Counted from the stretch's first letter, positions 1 to 8,790 are shown. The stretch: 64,000 nucleotides of DNA from Treponema_B putidum (GCF_007830595.1 NZ_VLLD01000002.1), one strand, 5' to 3'. Translations and numbers: made by a program. The notes: a model not told the origin generated them from the letters alone.

Positions 1-36
1 CCGTATCAGAAAGAATCTTGAGGAGTGGCAGAAGTC

Positions 37-726
37 ATGAGTATTTGTATCAAAGATCAGATTCAAAACATGAATATCGTCATCGGCTGCACAGTGGGGT
101 GTGCATATTGCTATGCCCGCAACAATGTGAAACGCTGGCATATGATTGATGACTTCGCTGACCCTGAATTCTTTCCGGGTAAGCTCAAGATGATGGAAAA
201 GAAACGTCCGCAGAACTTTCTTCTTACCGGCATGAGCGATCTCTCCGGATGGAAGCCGGAATGGAGAGACGAGGTATTTGCAAAGATCCGTGAAAATCCA
301 CAGCATCAGTTCCTATTCCTTACCAAGCGCCCCGATCTTCTGGATTTTGATACAGATTTGGAAAACGCATGGTTTGGCGTTACGGTGACGAGGAAAGCAG
401 AACTGTGGCGTATTGACGCGCTTCGGGAAAATGTCAGAGCAAAACACTATCATGTTACCTTTGAACCGTTATTCGACGATCCCGGTTCAGTTGACCTTTC
501 CAGAATCAACTGGATTGTTGTCGGCACCATGACCGGAGTTCTGAGCAGGAAGGTTCATACGGAGCCGGAGTGGGCATGGTCTCTGACGGACCAGGCACAC
601 GAGCTCGGCATTCCGGTGTTTATGAAGGAAGACCTTGTCTCTATCATAGGGGATGAAAATATGATTCAGGAAATGCCGGAAGAATTCAATAAAGTGTTGG
701 AGGTACAGAGATCATGGCAGAAGTAA
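37..726 (+). CDS. Radical SAM mobile pair protein A-like
   Basis: This is the first gene of a two-gene radical SAM pair (the family I know as 'radical SAM mobile pair protein A'). The motif C18-x3-C22-x2-C25 (CTVGCAYC) binds the [4Fe-4S] cluster that cleaves S-adenosylmethionine; the reaction and substrate are unknown. I start it at the ATG at 37, 11 nt after the AGGAG at 21-25, rather than at the GTG that lies inside that ribosome binding site. Its stop overlaps the next gene by 13 bp, so the two are probably translationally coupled. Base composition is visibly more GC-rich than in the treponemal genes to the right, which suggests transfer from another phylum. The family name is from memory. 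Confidence 0.8.
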   Translation: MSICIKDQIQNMNIVIGCTVGCAYCYARNNVKRWHMIDDFADPEFFPGKLKMMEKKRPQNFLLTGMSDLSGWKPEWRDEVFAKIRENPQHQFLFLTKRPDLLDFDTDLENAWFGVTVTRKAELWRIDALRENVRAKHYHVTFEPLFDDPGSVDLSRINWIVVGTMTGVLSRKVHTEPEWAWSLTDQAHELGIPVFMKEDLVSIIGDENMIQEMPEEFNKVLEVQRSWQK

Positions 727-1622
727 TCGATGGAATCCTCATTAGTGAGGTGGAAACAAAGAACATCATGACCAAATCCAGTCTGCCGGTAGGCGGTTAC
801 TCGGTCAATCCCTATGTAGGCTGTACACATGACTGCAAGTATTGCTATGCTTCTTTTATGAAGCGCTTTACCGGACACAAGGAGGAATGGGGCACTTTCC
901 TTGATGTGAAGCATTGGCCGGAAATTAAAAATCCGAAGAAATATGCCGGACAGCGGGTGGTCATCGGTTCTGTGACGGATGGCTACAATCCACAGGAGGG
1001 GCAATTCGAGAATACCAGAAAACTTCTGGAGCAGCTGATCGGCAGTGACGCAGATATTCTAATCTGCACAAAGTCTGATCTTGTGGTACGGGATATCGAT
1101 CTGCTGAAGAAGCTTGGACGAGTAACCGTTTCATGGTCGATCAACACACTGGATGAAAATTTTAAGAACGATATGGACTCTGCTTCGAGCATTGAGCGTC
1201 GTATCGCTTCTATGAAGCAGGTATATGACGCAGGGATCCGTACAGTCTGTTTCGTATCCCCGGTATTCCCCGGTATCACGGACTTTGAAGCGATCTTTGA
1301 GCGGATAAAGGATCAGTGCGATCTGTTCTGGCTCGAGAATCTCAATCTTCGGGGCGGTTTCAAGAAGACGATTATGGATTATATCGCTGGAAAATATCCT
1401 GATCTTGTACCGCTTTACGATGAGATCTATAACAAGCATAACCGCAGCTACTTTGAAGCGCTTGAAGTAAAAGCTGAGGAAATGGCTAAGAAGTATGATT
1501 GTCCCTTTGTGGATAATGAAATGCCTTATGGCAGAGTCCCGCAGGGACATCCGGTGATCGTGGATTATTTCTATCATGAGGAAATCCGAGGGACAGAAAA
1601 TACCGGAAAAAGGAATCGTTAA
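714..1622 (+). CDS. Radical SAM mobile pair protein B-like
   Basis: Second radical SAM enzyme of the pair, 302 aa. The cluster motif C37-x3-C41-x2-C44 (CTHDCKYC) is intact and is followed by a TIM-barrel-like sequence rich in 'VIGSVTDGYNP' and 'VSWSINTLDE' type strands, as in SPL/Rv2578c-like radical SAM proteins. It starts inside the end of its partner and was probably acquired together with it. In this family the pair often travels with a MarR-type regulator, but none is visible here; it could lie left of the window. Substrate unknown. The ORFs on the opposite strand here are shadows. Confidence 0.8.
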   Translation: MAEVIDGILISEVETKNIMTKSSLPVGGYSVNPYVGCTHDCKYCYASFMKRFTGHKEEWGTFLDVKHWPEIKNPKKYAGQRVVIGSVTDGYNPQEGQFENTRKLLEQLIGSDADILICTKSDLVVRDIDLLKKLGRVTVSWSINTLDENFKNDMDSASSIERRIASMKQVYDAGIRTVCFVSPVFPGITDFEAIFERIKDQCDLFWLENLNLRGGFKKTIMDYIAGKYPDLVPLYDEIYNKHNRSYFEALEVKAEEMAKKYDCPFVDNEMPYGRVPQGHPVIVDYFYHEEIRGTENTGKRNR

Positions 1623-1719
1623 ACAGAAATTGACCGAGCTCTTTGAACGAGGGAGACTCCTTGTCCGAAGGGCAAGAAGGTGCAACCGAGAAGACTTAGA
1701 ACAACTCCAGTTTGTCTAA
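1576..1719 (+). CDS. Possible 47-aa ORF overlapping the end of the radical SAM B gene
   Basis: An ATG at 1576 opens a 47-codon frame, +1 relative to the radical SAM B gene, which overlaps that gene's last 47 bp and runs to a TAA at 1719. The product is basic (run 'GRLLVRRARRCNRED') and matches nothing I recognise. It could be a small third component of the mobile pair, or the out-of-frame tail of a longer radical SAM B protein cut by a frameshift near 1575. I cannot tell which; no clear ribosome binding site precedes the ATG. Confidence 0.3.
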   Translation: MRKSEGQKIPEKGIVKQKLTELFERGRLLVRRARRCNREDLEQLQFV

Positions 1720-1739
1720 AGCATCAAACAGCATAAAAA

Positions 1740-1779
1740 GCACATGACTTTAAGATTGTAAAATCTTTCAGCTATGTGC
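1740..1779 (+). repeat. Imperfect hairpin at the edge of the radical SAM segment
   Basis: GCACAT at 1740-1745 pairs with ATGTGC at 1774-1779, with a second internal stem (AAGATT with AATCTT). It separates the radical SAM genes from the hydrolase remnant and could be a terminator or the edge of the transferred segment. No T tract follows. Confidence 0.35.
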
Positions 1780-2434
1780 ATTTAATGAGCAAAGAATAAA
1801 AGACTATCAAACAGGAGCATATGAAAGGGCAGGTGGAGTAGTCGATCCACTTCCTGAAGATGCACCTCAGTTTGTAAAAGATTATTATGCTTATTATAAG
1901 ACAGAGCGTGGTTATCATAGCAGGTCGCTTAATTCCAATGAGGGATGGAATACTGTAGGGATGATATCTTTTCTAAACCAACCAATTCTACAGTATAGTA
2001 ATGAAATCCGTAGTGCTGTACTTATCGTTCATGGGGATAAGGCACATAGCTATTACTTTGGAAAAGATGCCTATGAAAATATGATAAAAGACATGCAAAT
2101 AGATGGCACTGTACTTGATGTTGAATGGGAAAACAATAATACTGTAAAGGAACTAAAGGAAGAATTAAAACAAGGAGAGGTAACCATCCGGTTATCTAAA
2201 TATAGCGATTTCGAGCAGGTAGGAGAATTGGGTAAAACTTACTCCTCATCTGATAAAAGAATTACAGCAGAAGCCGGAGATATAATGCTGTACTCCGGAA
2301 ACAAAATAGTTGTATTTTATGGAGCAAACACATGGGAATATACTCGAATTGGGAAGATTAAAAATTTAAGCAAGGAAGAAATAAAGCGATTATTAAGCAA
2401 TAGTGATGTGGTATTAAAGATAAAAATGGAATGA
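1754..2434 (+). pseudogene. Chimeric remnant: alpha/beta hydrolase C-terminal part fused to cyclophilin-like domain
   Basis: An open frame without a convincing start runs from 1754 to the TAA at 2434. Its first part (about 1781-2090: 'GAYERAGGVVDPLP', 'YYKTERGYHSRSLNSN', 'EIRSAVLIVHGDKAHSYYFGKDAYE') is the C-terminal region of an alpha/beta hydrolase, ending before the catalytic 'GANHVDLYD'-type histidine segment. It then continues, in frame, as a nearly complete cyclophilin-like fold domain ('DGTVLDVEWENNNTVKELKEEL', split here as DGTVLDVEWE and NNTVKELKEEL; 'EAGDIMLYSGNKIVVFYG'). The hydrolase has lost its N-terminal half and nucleophile. An ATG at 1961 could still give a 157-aa protein with an intact cyclophilin-like part. 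The fusion probably arose by deletion, perhaps when the radical SAM segment arrived. Confidence 0.6.
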
Positions 2435-2448
2435 TTATGATAGTAATA

Positions 2449-2487
2449 TTTTTAGTATCACTATTGATACTGTTTTGATACTAAAAA
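2449..2487 (+). terminator. Inverted repeat downstream of the chimeric gene
   Basis: A perfect 12-bp inverted repeat (TTTTTAGTATCA at 2449-2460 with TGATACTAAAAA at 2476-2487) lies 15 bp after the stop codon. The weak, AT-rich stem and the absence of a T tract after it make terminator function uncertain; an operator is also possible. Confidence 0.35.
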
Positions 2488-2630
2488 CCTCTAAAACCAC
2501 AAAAAATAGGTATAAAATGTTTGGTTTTAGAAACTTAATAGATACTGACAATACATAAAAGAAACAAATATGCTATGGTAATTATTGAGTGGGAGTGATG
2601 AAGGCGGTATACTAAATGAGGAGGTTCACT

Positions 2631-3686
2631 ATGACAGCAAAAACTATCAAAGAAAAAGCAATGGTACTCGTACCTTTATTCTTACTGCTTTTGCTTTTAC
2701 AGCAGGCTGTTTACACTCAAACAAACGGCGTGCCGAAACGCAAACTCGTCATTGCTTTTCACGCAATTGTAAATACCGACAAAACGGGTAAAAATCTGAT
2801 AAAAGAACTGCCCGATTTACAAAAACGGGGAATCAACACGCTTTTTCTCCAAATAGGTTACAACTATCAATGGAAAAGCGATCCGAAACTCTATAACAAA
2901 TACGTGCTTTCGGAAACCGTCGCACGCGAAATTGCAGCCGAATGCCGCAGGCTTTCAATCGACCTTATTCCCGAAATAAACTGCCTCGGCCATCAATCGT
3001 GGAAAAACAAAACCTTTGCCCTTCTCAAAGCCTATCCCGAATTTGACGAAACGCCAGGCTTCTACCCAGGCAATAAGGGTATTTATTGCCGAAGTCTCTG
3101 CTCTTCCAATGAAAAAGTTTACACAATTTTATTCGGTTTAATTGATGAAATTACAGAAGTATTCTCGGTAAAAAAAATACACGTCGGCTTGGACGAGGTG
3201 TTTCTGATAGGCGAAGATGCCTGCCCCCTTTGCAGCGGAAAAGACAAGGCTGAACTGTTCGCCGGTGCTGTGAACAGACTCTACGACCACTGCGTCAAAA
3301 AACGGGGACTGACGATGTATATGTGGGGCGACCGCCTAATCGACAGCGAGGATGAAGAAAGCGGTTATAAGGGTGAATACGAAAGCTCGTGTAACGGCAC
3401 CTACCCCGCTGTCGACCTCATTCCTAAGGACATCATCATCTGCGACTGGCACTATGACGAGCTGAAACGTTATGGTTCCATTCCGTTTTTTTTAAACAAG
3501 GGCTTCCGTGTCCTGCCTACAAGTTTCAAGGGCATTAAAGCGGTAAATGCTCTCATTGACTATTCACTTTTATACAAGGATAACCCTGCTATGCTCGGGC
3601 ACATGTACACGGCATGGGACAATGTTACAAACAAAAATCTCTCACGGTATAAACCGATGGTCAAAACGATAGACAAATTAAAGTAA
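2631..3686 (+). CDS. Exported family 20 glycoside hydrolase-like protein (hexosaminidase-type)
   Basis: A compact GH20-like catalytic barrel. I choose the ATG at 2631, 6 nt after GAGGAGG at 2618-2624, over the ATG at 2616, which would begin inside that ribosome binding site. The N-terminus (about residues 11-28) is a leucine-rich hydrophobic signal or anchor segment. The barrel shows 'LIPEINCLGHQSW' and the adjacent acidic pair D188-E189 in 'HVGLDEV', the hallmark of retaining beta-N-acetylhexosaminidases that use substrate-assisted catalysis. At about 350 aa it lacks the usual N-terminal GH20b domain. It probably releases N-acetylhexosamines from host glycans or peptidoglycan fragments. Exact specificity cannot be told. 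Confidence 0.72.
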   Translation: MTAKTIKEKAMVLVPLFLLLLLLQQAVYTQTNGVPKRKLVIAFHAIVNTDKTGKNLIKELPDLQKRGINTLFLQIGYNYQWKSDPKLYNKYVLSETVAREIAAECRRLSIDLIPEINCLGHQSWKNKTFALLKAYPEFDETPGFYPGNKGIYCRSLCSSNEKVYTILFGLIDEITEVFSVKKIHVGLDEVFLIGEDACPLCSGKDKAELFAGAVNRLYDHCVKKRGLTMYMWGDRLIDSEDEESGYKGEYESSCNGTYPAVDLIPKDIIICDWHYDELKRYGSIPFFLNKGFRVLPTSFKGIKAVNALIDYSLLYKDNPAMLGHMYTAWDNVTNKNLSRYKPMVKTIDKLK

Positions 3687-3691
3687 ATAAA

Positions 3692-3725
3692 TCTCGTCAA
3701 TTCTCCCCAAAAATACTTGACGAGA
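3692..3725. terminator. Hairpin between convergent genes
   Basis: TCTCGTCAA at 3692-3700 pairs with TTGACGAGA at 3717-3725 between the convergent GH20-like gene and the minus-strand gene at 3733. It lacks a strong T tract on either strand but its position fits a shared transcription end. Confidence 0.45.
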
Positions 3726-3732
3726 ATGAACC

Positions 3733-4764
3733 TTATTTTTTTGTCTCCGCCTTCCCGTCTTTTAACTCCAAGCCTTTTTCAAATAAAAAGCTGATATAGT
3801 AGTCCTCAAGGGTGTTCTTAGGGCCTGCGGCATTTAGGCGTTTTCGGGCATCGGCATTGTTTCGGCGCTGCACATAAGAAGAATAAAAAAGGCGCGGGTC
3901 GGCATTATCAAAATCCAGCTTTTTATTTAATAGCTTGGCAACATCTTCTCTTCCCATTGCCGGTATCTTGCAGCTTACCAGCTGTTGGCGGACATAAAGA
4001 ATATCCTCATAGGATATACCGAACAAAAATTCCTCCAAGGATTGTCCTACTATTTTATTTGAAAGTTTTGCAAGCATGAAACTTTGCCATGAGTCATCCA
4101 ATTTGGAAGAAAGTAAAAAAAGTTCGCTGGTACCCATCATTGTGCCGAATACCGGAGCTATTGTGTCACGGGCTGTCCAAACTCTTGTTAGAACGGGAGC
4201 AAATGAGGTGGTATTTTGATCCAACCTGTGCTCCCAAAGGTAGGTTAAAGCATTTGCAACTTTTTTTTGTTTTTGTTTATCCAAAATATTACTGTCCAAA
4301 ATTGAAATATAAACATCTTCGGACATAATCGTAAACATGATATTCATAGTAGCCGATCTGAGTTCTTCAATTTCTTCTTCCGAAAAGGAGGAATTTGAAG
4401 CAACCTTAGTAAGAGCCGAAAAGATGTGGAATTTTGCAACAAGAAAACCGCGTCCTAAAACGGCTTTTGTCGGCATTGAAAGAGTACGGGAATCGGAAGG
4501 GGTTTTACAAAGGTTTTCTATTAAGGTATCTTGATTTCTTTTTTCCCCGGCAAGAACGCTTGTTTCATGGATTGAAGGAAAGCGTGAAATCGCAACCGAC
4601 ATTCTTTCCAAATCCATAAGTTTTTTTCCTATTTCCAGAACAGCGGACTTATATTCGCCGTTCAGGCGCTCAAAAGCACATTCAACCAAGTTTTTTTCGT
4701 GATCATTTAGAACAACGATATCTGTAGAGATTATAGTTCCGAGTCCTGCACTATTTATTGTCAT
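3733..4764 (-). CDS. Hypothetical protein, 343 aa
   Basis: I do not recognise this protein. It has no signal peptide or membrane segment and reads as a soluble, mostly helical protein with several amphipathic stretches ('EEEIEELRSATMNIMFTIM', 'LVECAFERLNGEYKSAVLEI') and a lysine-rich tail. The frame is long, uses normal codons for this genome and is probably treponeme-specific. It is divergently transcribed from pcnB across a 130-bp AT-rich gap (4765-4895) that should hold both promoters. Confidence 0.7.
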   Translation of the reverse strand: MTINSAGLGTIISTDIVVLNDHEKNLVECAFERLNGEYKSAVLEIGKKLMDLERMSVAISRFPSIHETSVLAGEKRNQDTLIENLCKTPSDSRTLSMPTKAVLGRGFLVAKFHIFSALTKVASNSSFSEEEIEELRSATMNIMFTIMSEDVYISILDSNILDKQKQKKVANALTYLWEHRLDQNTTSFAPVLTRVWTARDTIAPVFGTMMGTSELFLLSSKLDDSWQSFMLAKLSNKIVGQSLEEFLFGISYEDILYVRQQLVSCKIPAMGREDVAKLLNKKLDFDNADPRLFYSSYVQRRNNADARKRLNAAGPKNTLEDYYISFLFEKGLELKDGKAETKK

Positions 4765-4895
4765 ATTCTTTTCGCAACTTCCCCAATATGCAATTACCTA
4801 ATATATACGGGAAACATTATACTACATTATAATGAATTTTTAAAGAGCTTTTTTATCTAAAACCGTAGAATTTTGATAAAAATAGGCGGTACTCA

Positions 4896-6080
4896 TTGAC
4901 AAAAAGCCTTTTTACATGCAATAATACTTATTCAAAAATGTTAGTTCGATACGGTCAAAATGCCGAAGGAAAGCAGGTTCGGCAGGCTTTGGTCTATACT
5001 AAGGACGAGCACCACATTGCTCCCGAAAAAATAGACATTGAAGCCGTAAAAATTATACAACGTTTAAATTCTCAAGGTTTTGAAGCCTACATAGTAGGAG
5101 GAGCGGTCAGAGATCTTTTAATAGGTCATATCCCTAAGGATTTTGATATAGCAACTTCTGCTGAACCTTCAAAAATAAGAAAAATGTTCAGGAATTCCAG
5201 AGTAATAGGCCGGCGTTTTAGGTTGGTTCATGTATTTTTCGGCGAAAAAATATATGAGGTAAGCACCTTTCGATCAACGGAAGACGGAAGCATAGGAAAC
5301 AAATTCGGAACGATAGATGAGGATGTACACCGAAGAGACTTTACTTTAAACGCCCTTTACTATGACCCAATCCATGAGCTAGTAATCGATTATGTAGGCG
5401 GTGTCAAAGATATAAGAGAAAAAAAAATAAGGCCTATTATTCCGCTAAAACTTATATTTTCTGAAGATCCCGTAAGAATGATTCGGGCTATAAAGTATGC
5501 AGCTATGACGGATTCGGGTATTCCGTTTTTTGTTCAGCTTCAAATACATAAAAATGCACACCTTTTGGAATTTGTATCCCCTTCAAGGATAACCGAAGAA
5601 ATAAATAAAATTATTTTTAGCGGGCATGCAAGAGATATTATAAAAAAACTTTTGGATTTTAAACTCTATGTTTACTTACAGCCGGGAGCCTGTGCCTTTA
5701 TAGATTCGTCTTCAAAATTTAAAGAGGTATATATAGAAAATCTTGCTCTTTTGGATAAGAACATTAATATTAAACCTCAAATAAAACAAGGAGAATGTTT
5801 AAAACCATTACTTAAAGATTACATAAAACTGATTGCAGATCCCGAAGGGCAGCTGCAAGAAGTATATACTTATGTTTATAAGGAATGCAGGCATTTTATT
5901 CTTCCGATGAATCCTCAAAGGCGGGAGTTGGAATTTGCAGTAAAAAGCATTTTAAATGACTTGGGAATTAAGGTACCAATGGACAGAACTCAAGGGCGGC
6001 CTGCAAAACTCGGCAAACAGACTAAGCATAGGCGCAAGAAAAGAGTTAAAAAACAAGACACTCAAAAAGATACGGATTAA
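4896..6080 (+). CDS. pcnB: Poly(A) polymerase / tRNA nucleotidyltransferase family (PcnB type)
   Basis: Class II nucleotidyltransferase of the PcnB/CCA-adding superfamily. The head domain shows 'YIVGGAVRDLLIG' and the metal-binding pair D82-x-D84 in 'PKDFDIAT', then 'RNSRVIGRRFRLVHV', 'RRDFTLNALYYD' and 'EDPVRMIRAIKYAA', all typical of bacterial PcnB rather than of CCA-adding enzymes. The C-terminus is strongly basic (KHRRKKRVKK), as in RNA-binding tails of PcnB. Role: 3' adenylation of RNA in decay or processing. The TTG at 4896 has an AGGCGG upstream, but an in-frame ATG at 4938 ('MLVRYG') is an equally plausible start because homology seems to begin there. TTGACA at 4896-4901 could instead be a -35 box. 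Confidence 0.85.
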   Translation: MTKSLFTCNNTYSKMLVRYGQNAEGKQVRQALVYTKDEHHIAPEKIDIEAVKIIQRLNSQGFEAYIVGGAVRDLLIGHIPKDFDIATSAEPSKIRKMFRNSRVIGRRFRLVHVFFGEKIYEVSTFRSTEDGSIGNKFGTIDEDVHRRDFTLNALYYDPIHELVIDYVGGVKDIREKKIRPIIPLKLIFSEDPVRMIRAIKYAAMTDSGIPFFVQLQIHKNAHLLEFVSPSRITEEINKIIFSGHARDIIKKLLDFKLYVYLQPGACAFIDSSSKFKEVYIENLALLDKNINIKPQIKQGECLKPLLKDYIKLIADPEGQLQEVYTYVYKECRHFILPMNPQRRELEFAVKSILNDLGIKVPMDRTQGRPAKLGKQTKHRRKKRVKKQDTQKDTD

Positions 6081-6137
6081 ATCAACAACCCTCTGCACGA
6101 ATAAATCCGTATCTTAAAAGCTAACGAAAATTATAGA

Positions 6138-6554
6138 TCAAACACGGATAAGTTTATGGGCGATCGGAGCAGAATTTTTAATTGTGGCGTGTACCGGACA
6201 ACTGTCATCAACCAAAGCCATAAATTTTTCAAGCTCCTCATCTGAAGCATCTGACTTAATATGATATATTGTTTCAATATCCGAAAGCCCAAGCTTTCCC
6301 GGATGGAAAAAACCGATGCATTCAACGGCCAAATAATCCAATTTGAGGCCGTTTTTCTTTGCAATTACCTTTGAAGTAACACATTTGCATGCTCCCAAAC
6401 CGCTTAAAAGAAGTTCAATCGGGTTCATCCCTAAATCGGTTCCTCCAAAACTTAGGGGTTCATCCGCAATAACCTTCTTGCCAGATGCCTCACATTCAAC
6501 TTTAAAACCTTCGCCTAAATCAATTTCAGATTTTGTTCTAAATTCTTTTGCCAT
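6138..6554 (-). CDS. OsmC family protein
   Basis: Small OsmC/Ohr-fold protein (138 aa). The ATG at 6554 follows AGGAGA by 5 nt, so the ten extra upstream codons are not used. The family pattern is clear: 'NPIELLLSGLGACKCVTSKVIAKKNG' (shown in parts: NPIELLLSGLGAC, then a second cysteine two residues on) in the first half, and 'DDSCPVHATIKNS' near the end. Reactive cysteines in this family reduce organic hydroperoxides; this branch (YhfA-like) is less well defined. It may protect against oxidative stress. A dispersed hairpin element ends directly at its ribosome binding site, which may affect its expression. Confidence 0.8.
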   Translation of the reverse strand: MAKEFRTKSEIDLGEGFKVECEASGKKVIADEPLSFGGTDLGMNPIELLLSGLGACKCVTSKVIAKKNGLKLDYLAVECIGFFHPGKLGLSDIETIYHIKSDASDEELEKFMALVDDSCPVHATIKNSAPIAHKLIRV

Positions 6555-6757
6555 AATTTCTCCTATAAAAACTTTTTGCAGCAAATATCAGAGCCTTTCG
6601 GCTCTGTTCTGCAAGGAAATTTTTCATCGTATCCGCTAAAGCGGACAGCGAATCAATTTGCGAAAAAAGTTTTTTCACGTAGTTTGTTTACAAACTGCAT
6701 ACAATATCGATAAACAGTGAGGCACCATTTGTACCGAACTGTTTATCACACCTCCTG
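6555..6757 (-). repeat. Dispersed hairpin element, copy 1
   Basis: Read on the minus strand this intergenic segment begins 'GGAGGTGTGATAAACAGTTC', contains GATAAACAGT paired with ACTGTTTATC, GTAGTTTGT paired with ACAAACT, a GTCCGC/GCGGAT stem, a GAGCCgaaaGGCTC stem, and ends with TTTTTTCGCAAATTGAT and ATTTGCTGCAAAAAGTTTTT. The same start, first hairpin and end occur on the plus strand at 42581-42745, where they interrupt a nuclease gene. The copy here has extra stems of about 75 bp between the two halves of the last palindrome. Confidence 0.6.
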
Positions 6758-6768
6758 CAAATAACTCC

Positions 6769-8790
6769 CTAGTTCTTTTTTAAGGGAGATTTTAAACTTT
6801 TTTTTATTTCAGCGGCCAATTTTTGAATTTCGTCAAACCTATCCTGCTGTTTTAACTCTAAACTTATATAGTACAATTGATTGATTTTTTCTTTATCCGA
6901 TTTTTTTATATCATCCATAAAAAGAATTTCATCATAACATGTATATTGATCTTGGTTATACGGTTTTGCATTATAAGGAGCGGCATTATCTATTTTTTGC
7001 TGCCACTGTTCAATATTTTTTTCGGGGGCTTCCTTAGGCGGTTTCAAATCTTTTGAAAGGCCGATATATGTATAATCGTCTCTTCTAGTTTTTGTATACA
7101 TCTGTAAACCGCGCACTTCAATATCAGGTGTATTACCTTTTAAATTAAATCCCAAAGAAAGCTCTAAAGTAGTTTCTTTATCACAGGGAAAGTCTTTTTT
7201 CGATATTGAAAAATCATAATCTCCGGCCTTTATCGTTGTATTCTTTGAATTAAAATCAAATTTAATTGCTGCAAGCATAGGATCAATAGGATAATCTTTG
7301 GGAGATAAAGATAAAAATTCTTTCCAATCTCCGAAATTTGCATTATACGAAAGAATAATATAGTCAGTCATAAAACTATAATCAAGGTTATGTTCGTTCC
7401 TTGTCGAAGAAATTGAATCGATTCTACTCATAACATATATTCCTCCGGGAACAGGAAGAGAAAACGATATAACTTCCATGTCTGCAAAGGGAAGCTCCCA
7501 ATAATTTATAAGCCATTTTCTACCGTAAACATCTATATGAGTTTCAGACCTTGATGCTTGACCATAAGATAAAATAGGAACTTTTTCACCTGCAATGGTT
7601 CTATAAATACGGTCAGCACTTAAAATATAGTCCATGTATAATTTAGGAGATTGTATAAGCTCTTTTTCGCTCACATTATCAGGTTTTTTTATCAAAGCCA
7701 TTATTGAATTAAGCATTTTACCGTAAACGACTTTACCGTTTTGAGGAAGTTTATATTCTTTTATATCATTGGGAATAAATAATCCCCATTTTTTATTTTC
7801 TTGGCGTACCAAATAAAGAGGAAAAGAAGGTGCCCAAGATTCGTACATAATCTCTTCAGAACCCGAGGCTTTTGTAAAAGATTCAGTTCCTGAAAAACTA
7901 TATTTTTTCTTCAAATCATCTATAATGTTTAGTGTAAATTTTTTATAATCGGATAGAACGGACTTTCGAACCTCCGTCAGTTTTTTAGGTAATTTTTCTT
8001 CATACTTGTATTCATAAAAGCTGCTTTCTTCGATAATGTGAGGCAGCCTATAAAAAATGGGAAGATAGACAGTGCCTACATTTTTTGCAATGTTTTTCGT
8101 CTCGGCAAAGGGAAGTGCATAGTTTAAATTTTCATTTTGGCTTTTCATTGTAATAATCCCTAAAACCATTCCATCAGGTGAAATAAGAGGGCCTCCGGAA
8201 TTACCGGGGCTTGCTGCTGCCGAAAACCTAAGCCACTTCCATTCTCCGTTTCTTTCTTCAAATGTTTGACTTGTAAGAAGTCCGTTACGGATTATAATAC
8301 CTTCTCCTAAAGCATTGCCGACAGAAAAGGTCGGGGTATTTAAGTTAAACTCATTCAAGGCTGAAAGGCCTTCGCCTTTTACATGCTTATAATTTTCTGC
8401 CTCAAAAACTATAAAGTCCCGTTCAACAGAGTAACTTAAAACCGATCCTACCTTATAAACATCTCCCGATACCGAACGGAGGTGGTAGTCGTTATAAAAA
8501 CTTTCTTCATAAAGATTAAAAACATGAGCGGCCGAATAAAATTTGCCGTCATCCATTAAAAAGGCGGTTCCTATAGGAATGTATTTGTCATTTCGTATTG
8601 CAAATGGAATCCTATCCATGGGAAGTTTTTTTTCATATTCCAGCTTTCCCTCTTCCGGTTTTAAAACAATGACTTCAAATACCGCTCCGTTTATTTTTTT
8701 CAGAACTTCAGGGCTTAGAACAGCCTGAGCGCCCAAAATTTGAAAAAATACCGCAAAAAATAAAATCATAAAAATGTTTTTAAATTTCAT
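6769..8790 (-). CDS. Exported trypsin-like serine protease with long C-terminal region
   Basis: 673-aa exported protein. The second of two adjacent ATGs is used because AGGAG lies 5 nt upstream of it and only 2 nt from the first. A signal peptide covers about residues 1-22 ('FAVFFQILGAQA'). The S1/trypsin fold follows with the triad H89 ('YSAAHVF'), D126 ('ERDFIVFE') and S198 ('SPGNSGGPL'). The remaining roughly 420 residues match nothing I recognise; no PDZ domain is evident, so it is not a usual HtrA. It presumably cleaves proteins in the periplasm or at the cell surface. Single-gene unit on the minus strand. Confidence 0.75.
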   Translation of the reverse strand: MKFKNIFMILFFAVFFQILGAQAVLSPEVLKKINGAVFEVIVLKPEEGKLEYEKKLPMDRIPFAIRNDKYIPIGTAFLMDDGKFYSAAHVFNLYEESFYNDYHLRSVSGDVYKVGSVLSYSVERDFIVFEAENYKHVKGEGLSALNEFNLNTPTFSVGNALGEGIIIRNGLLTSQTFEERNGEWKWLRFSAAASPGNSGGPLISPDGMVLGIITMKSQNENLNYALPFAETKNIAKNVGTVYLPIFYRLPHIIEESSFYEYKYEEKLPKKLTEVRKSVLSDYKKFTLNIIDDLKKKYSFSGTESFTKASGSEEIMYESWAPSFPLYLVRQENKKWGLFIPNDIKEYKLPQNGKVVYGKMLNSIMALIKKPDNVSEKELIQSPKLYMDYILSADRIYRTIAGEKVPILSYGQASRSETHIDVYGRKWLINYWELPFADMEVISFSLPVPGGIYVMSRIDSISSTRNEHNLDYSFMTDYIILSYNANFGDWKEFLSLSPKDYPIDPMLAAIKFDFNSKNTTIKAGDYDFSISKKDFPCDKETTLELSLGFNLKGNTPDIEVRGLQMYTKTRRDDYTYIGLSKDLKPPKEAPEKNIEQWQQKIDNAAPYNAKPYNQDQYTCYDEILFMDDIKKSDKEKINQLYYISLELKQQDRFDEIQKLAAEIKKSLKSPLKKN

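Noticed and set aside
666..1685. Three minus-strand ORFs opposite the radical SAM genes
   Set aside because: They are antisense shadows of well-supported genes with unlikely composition.
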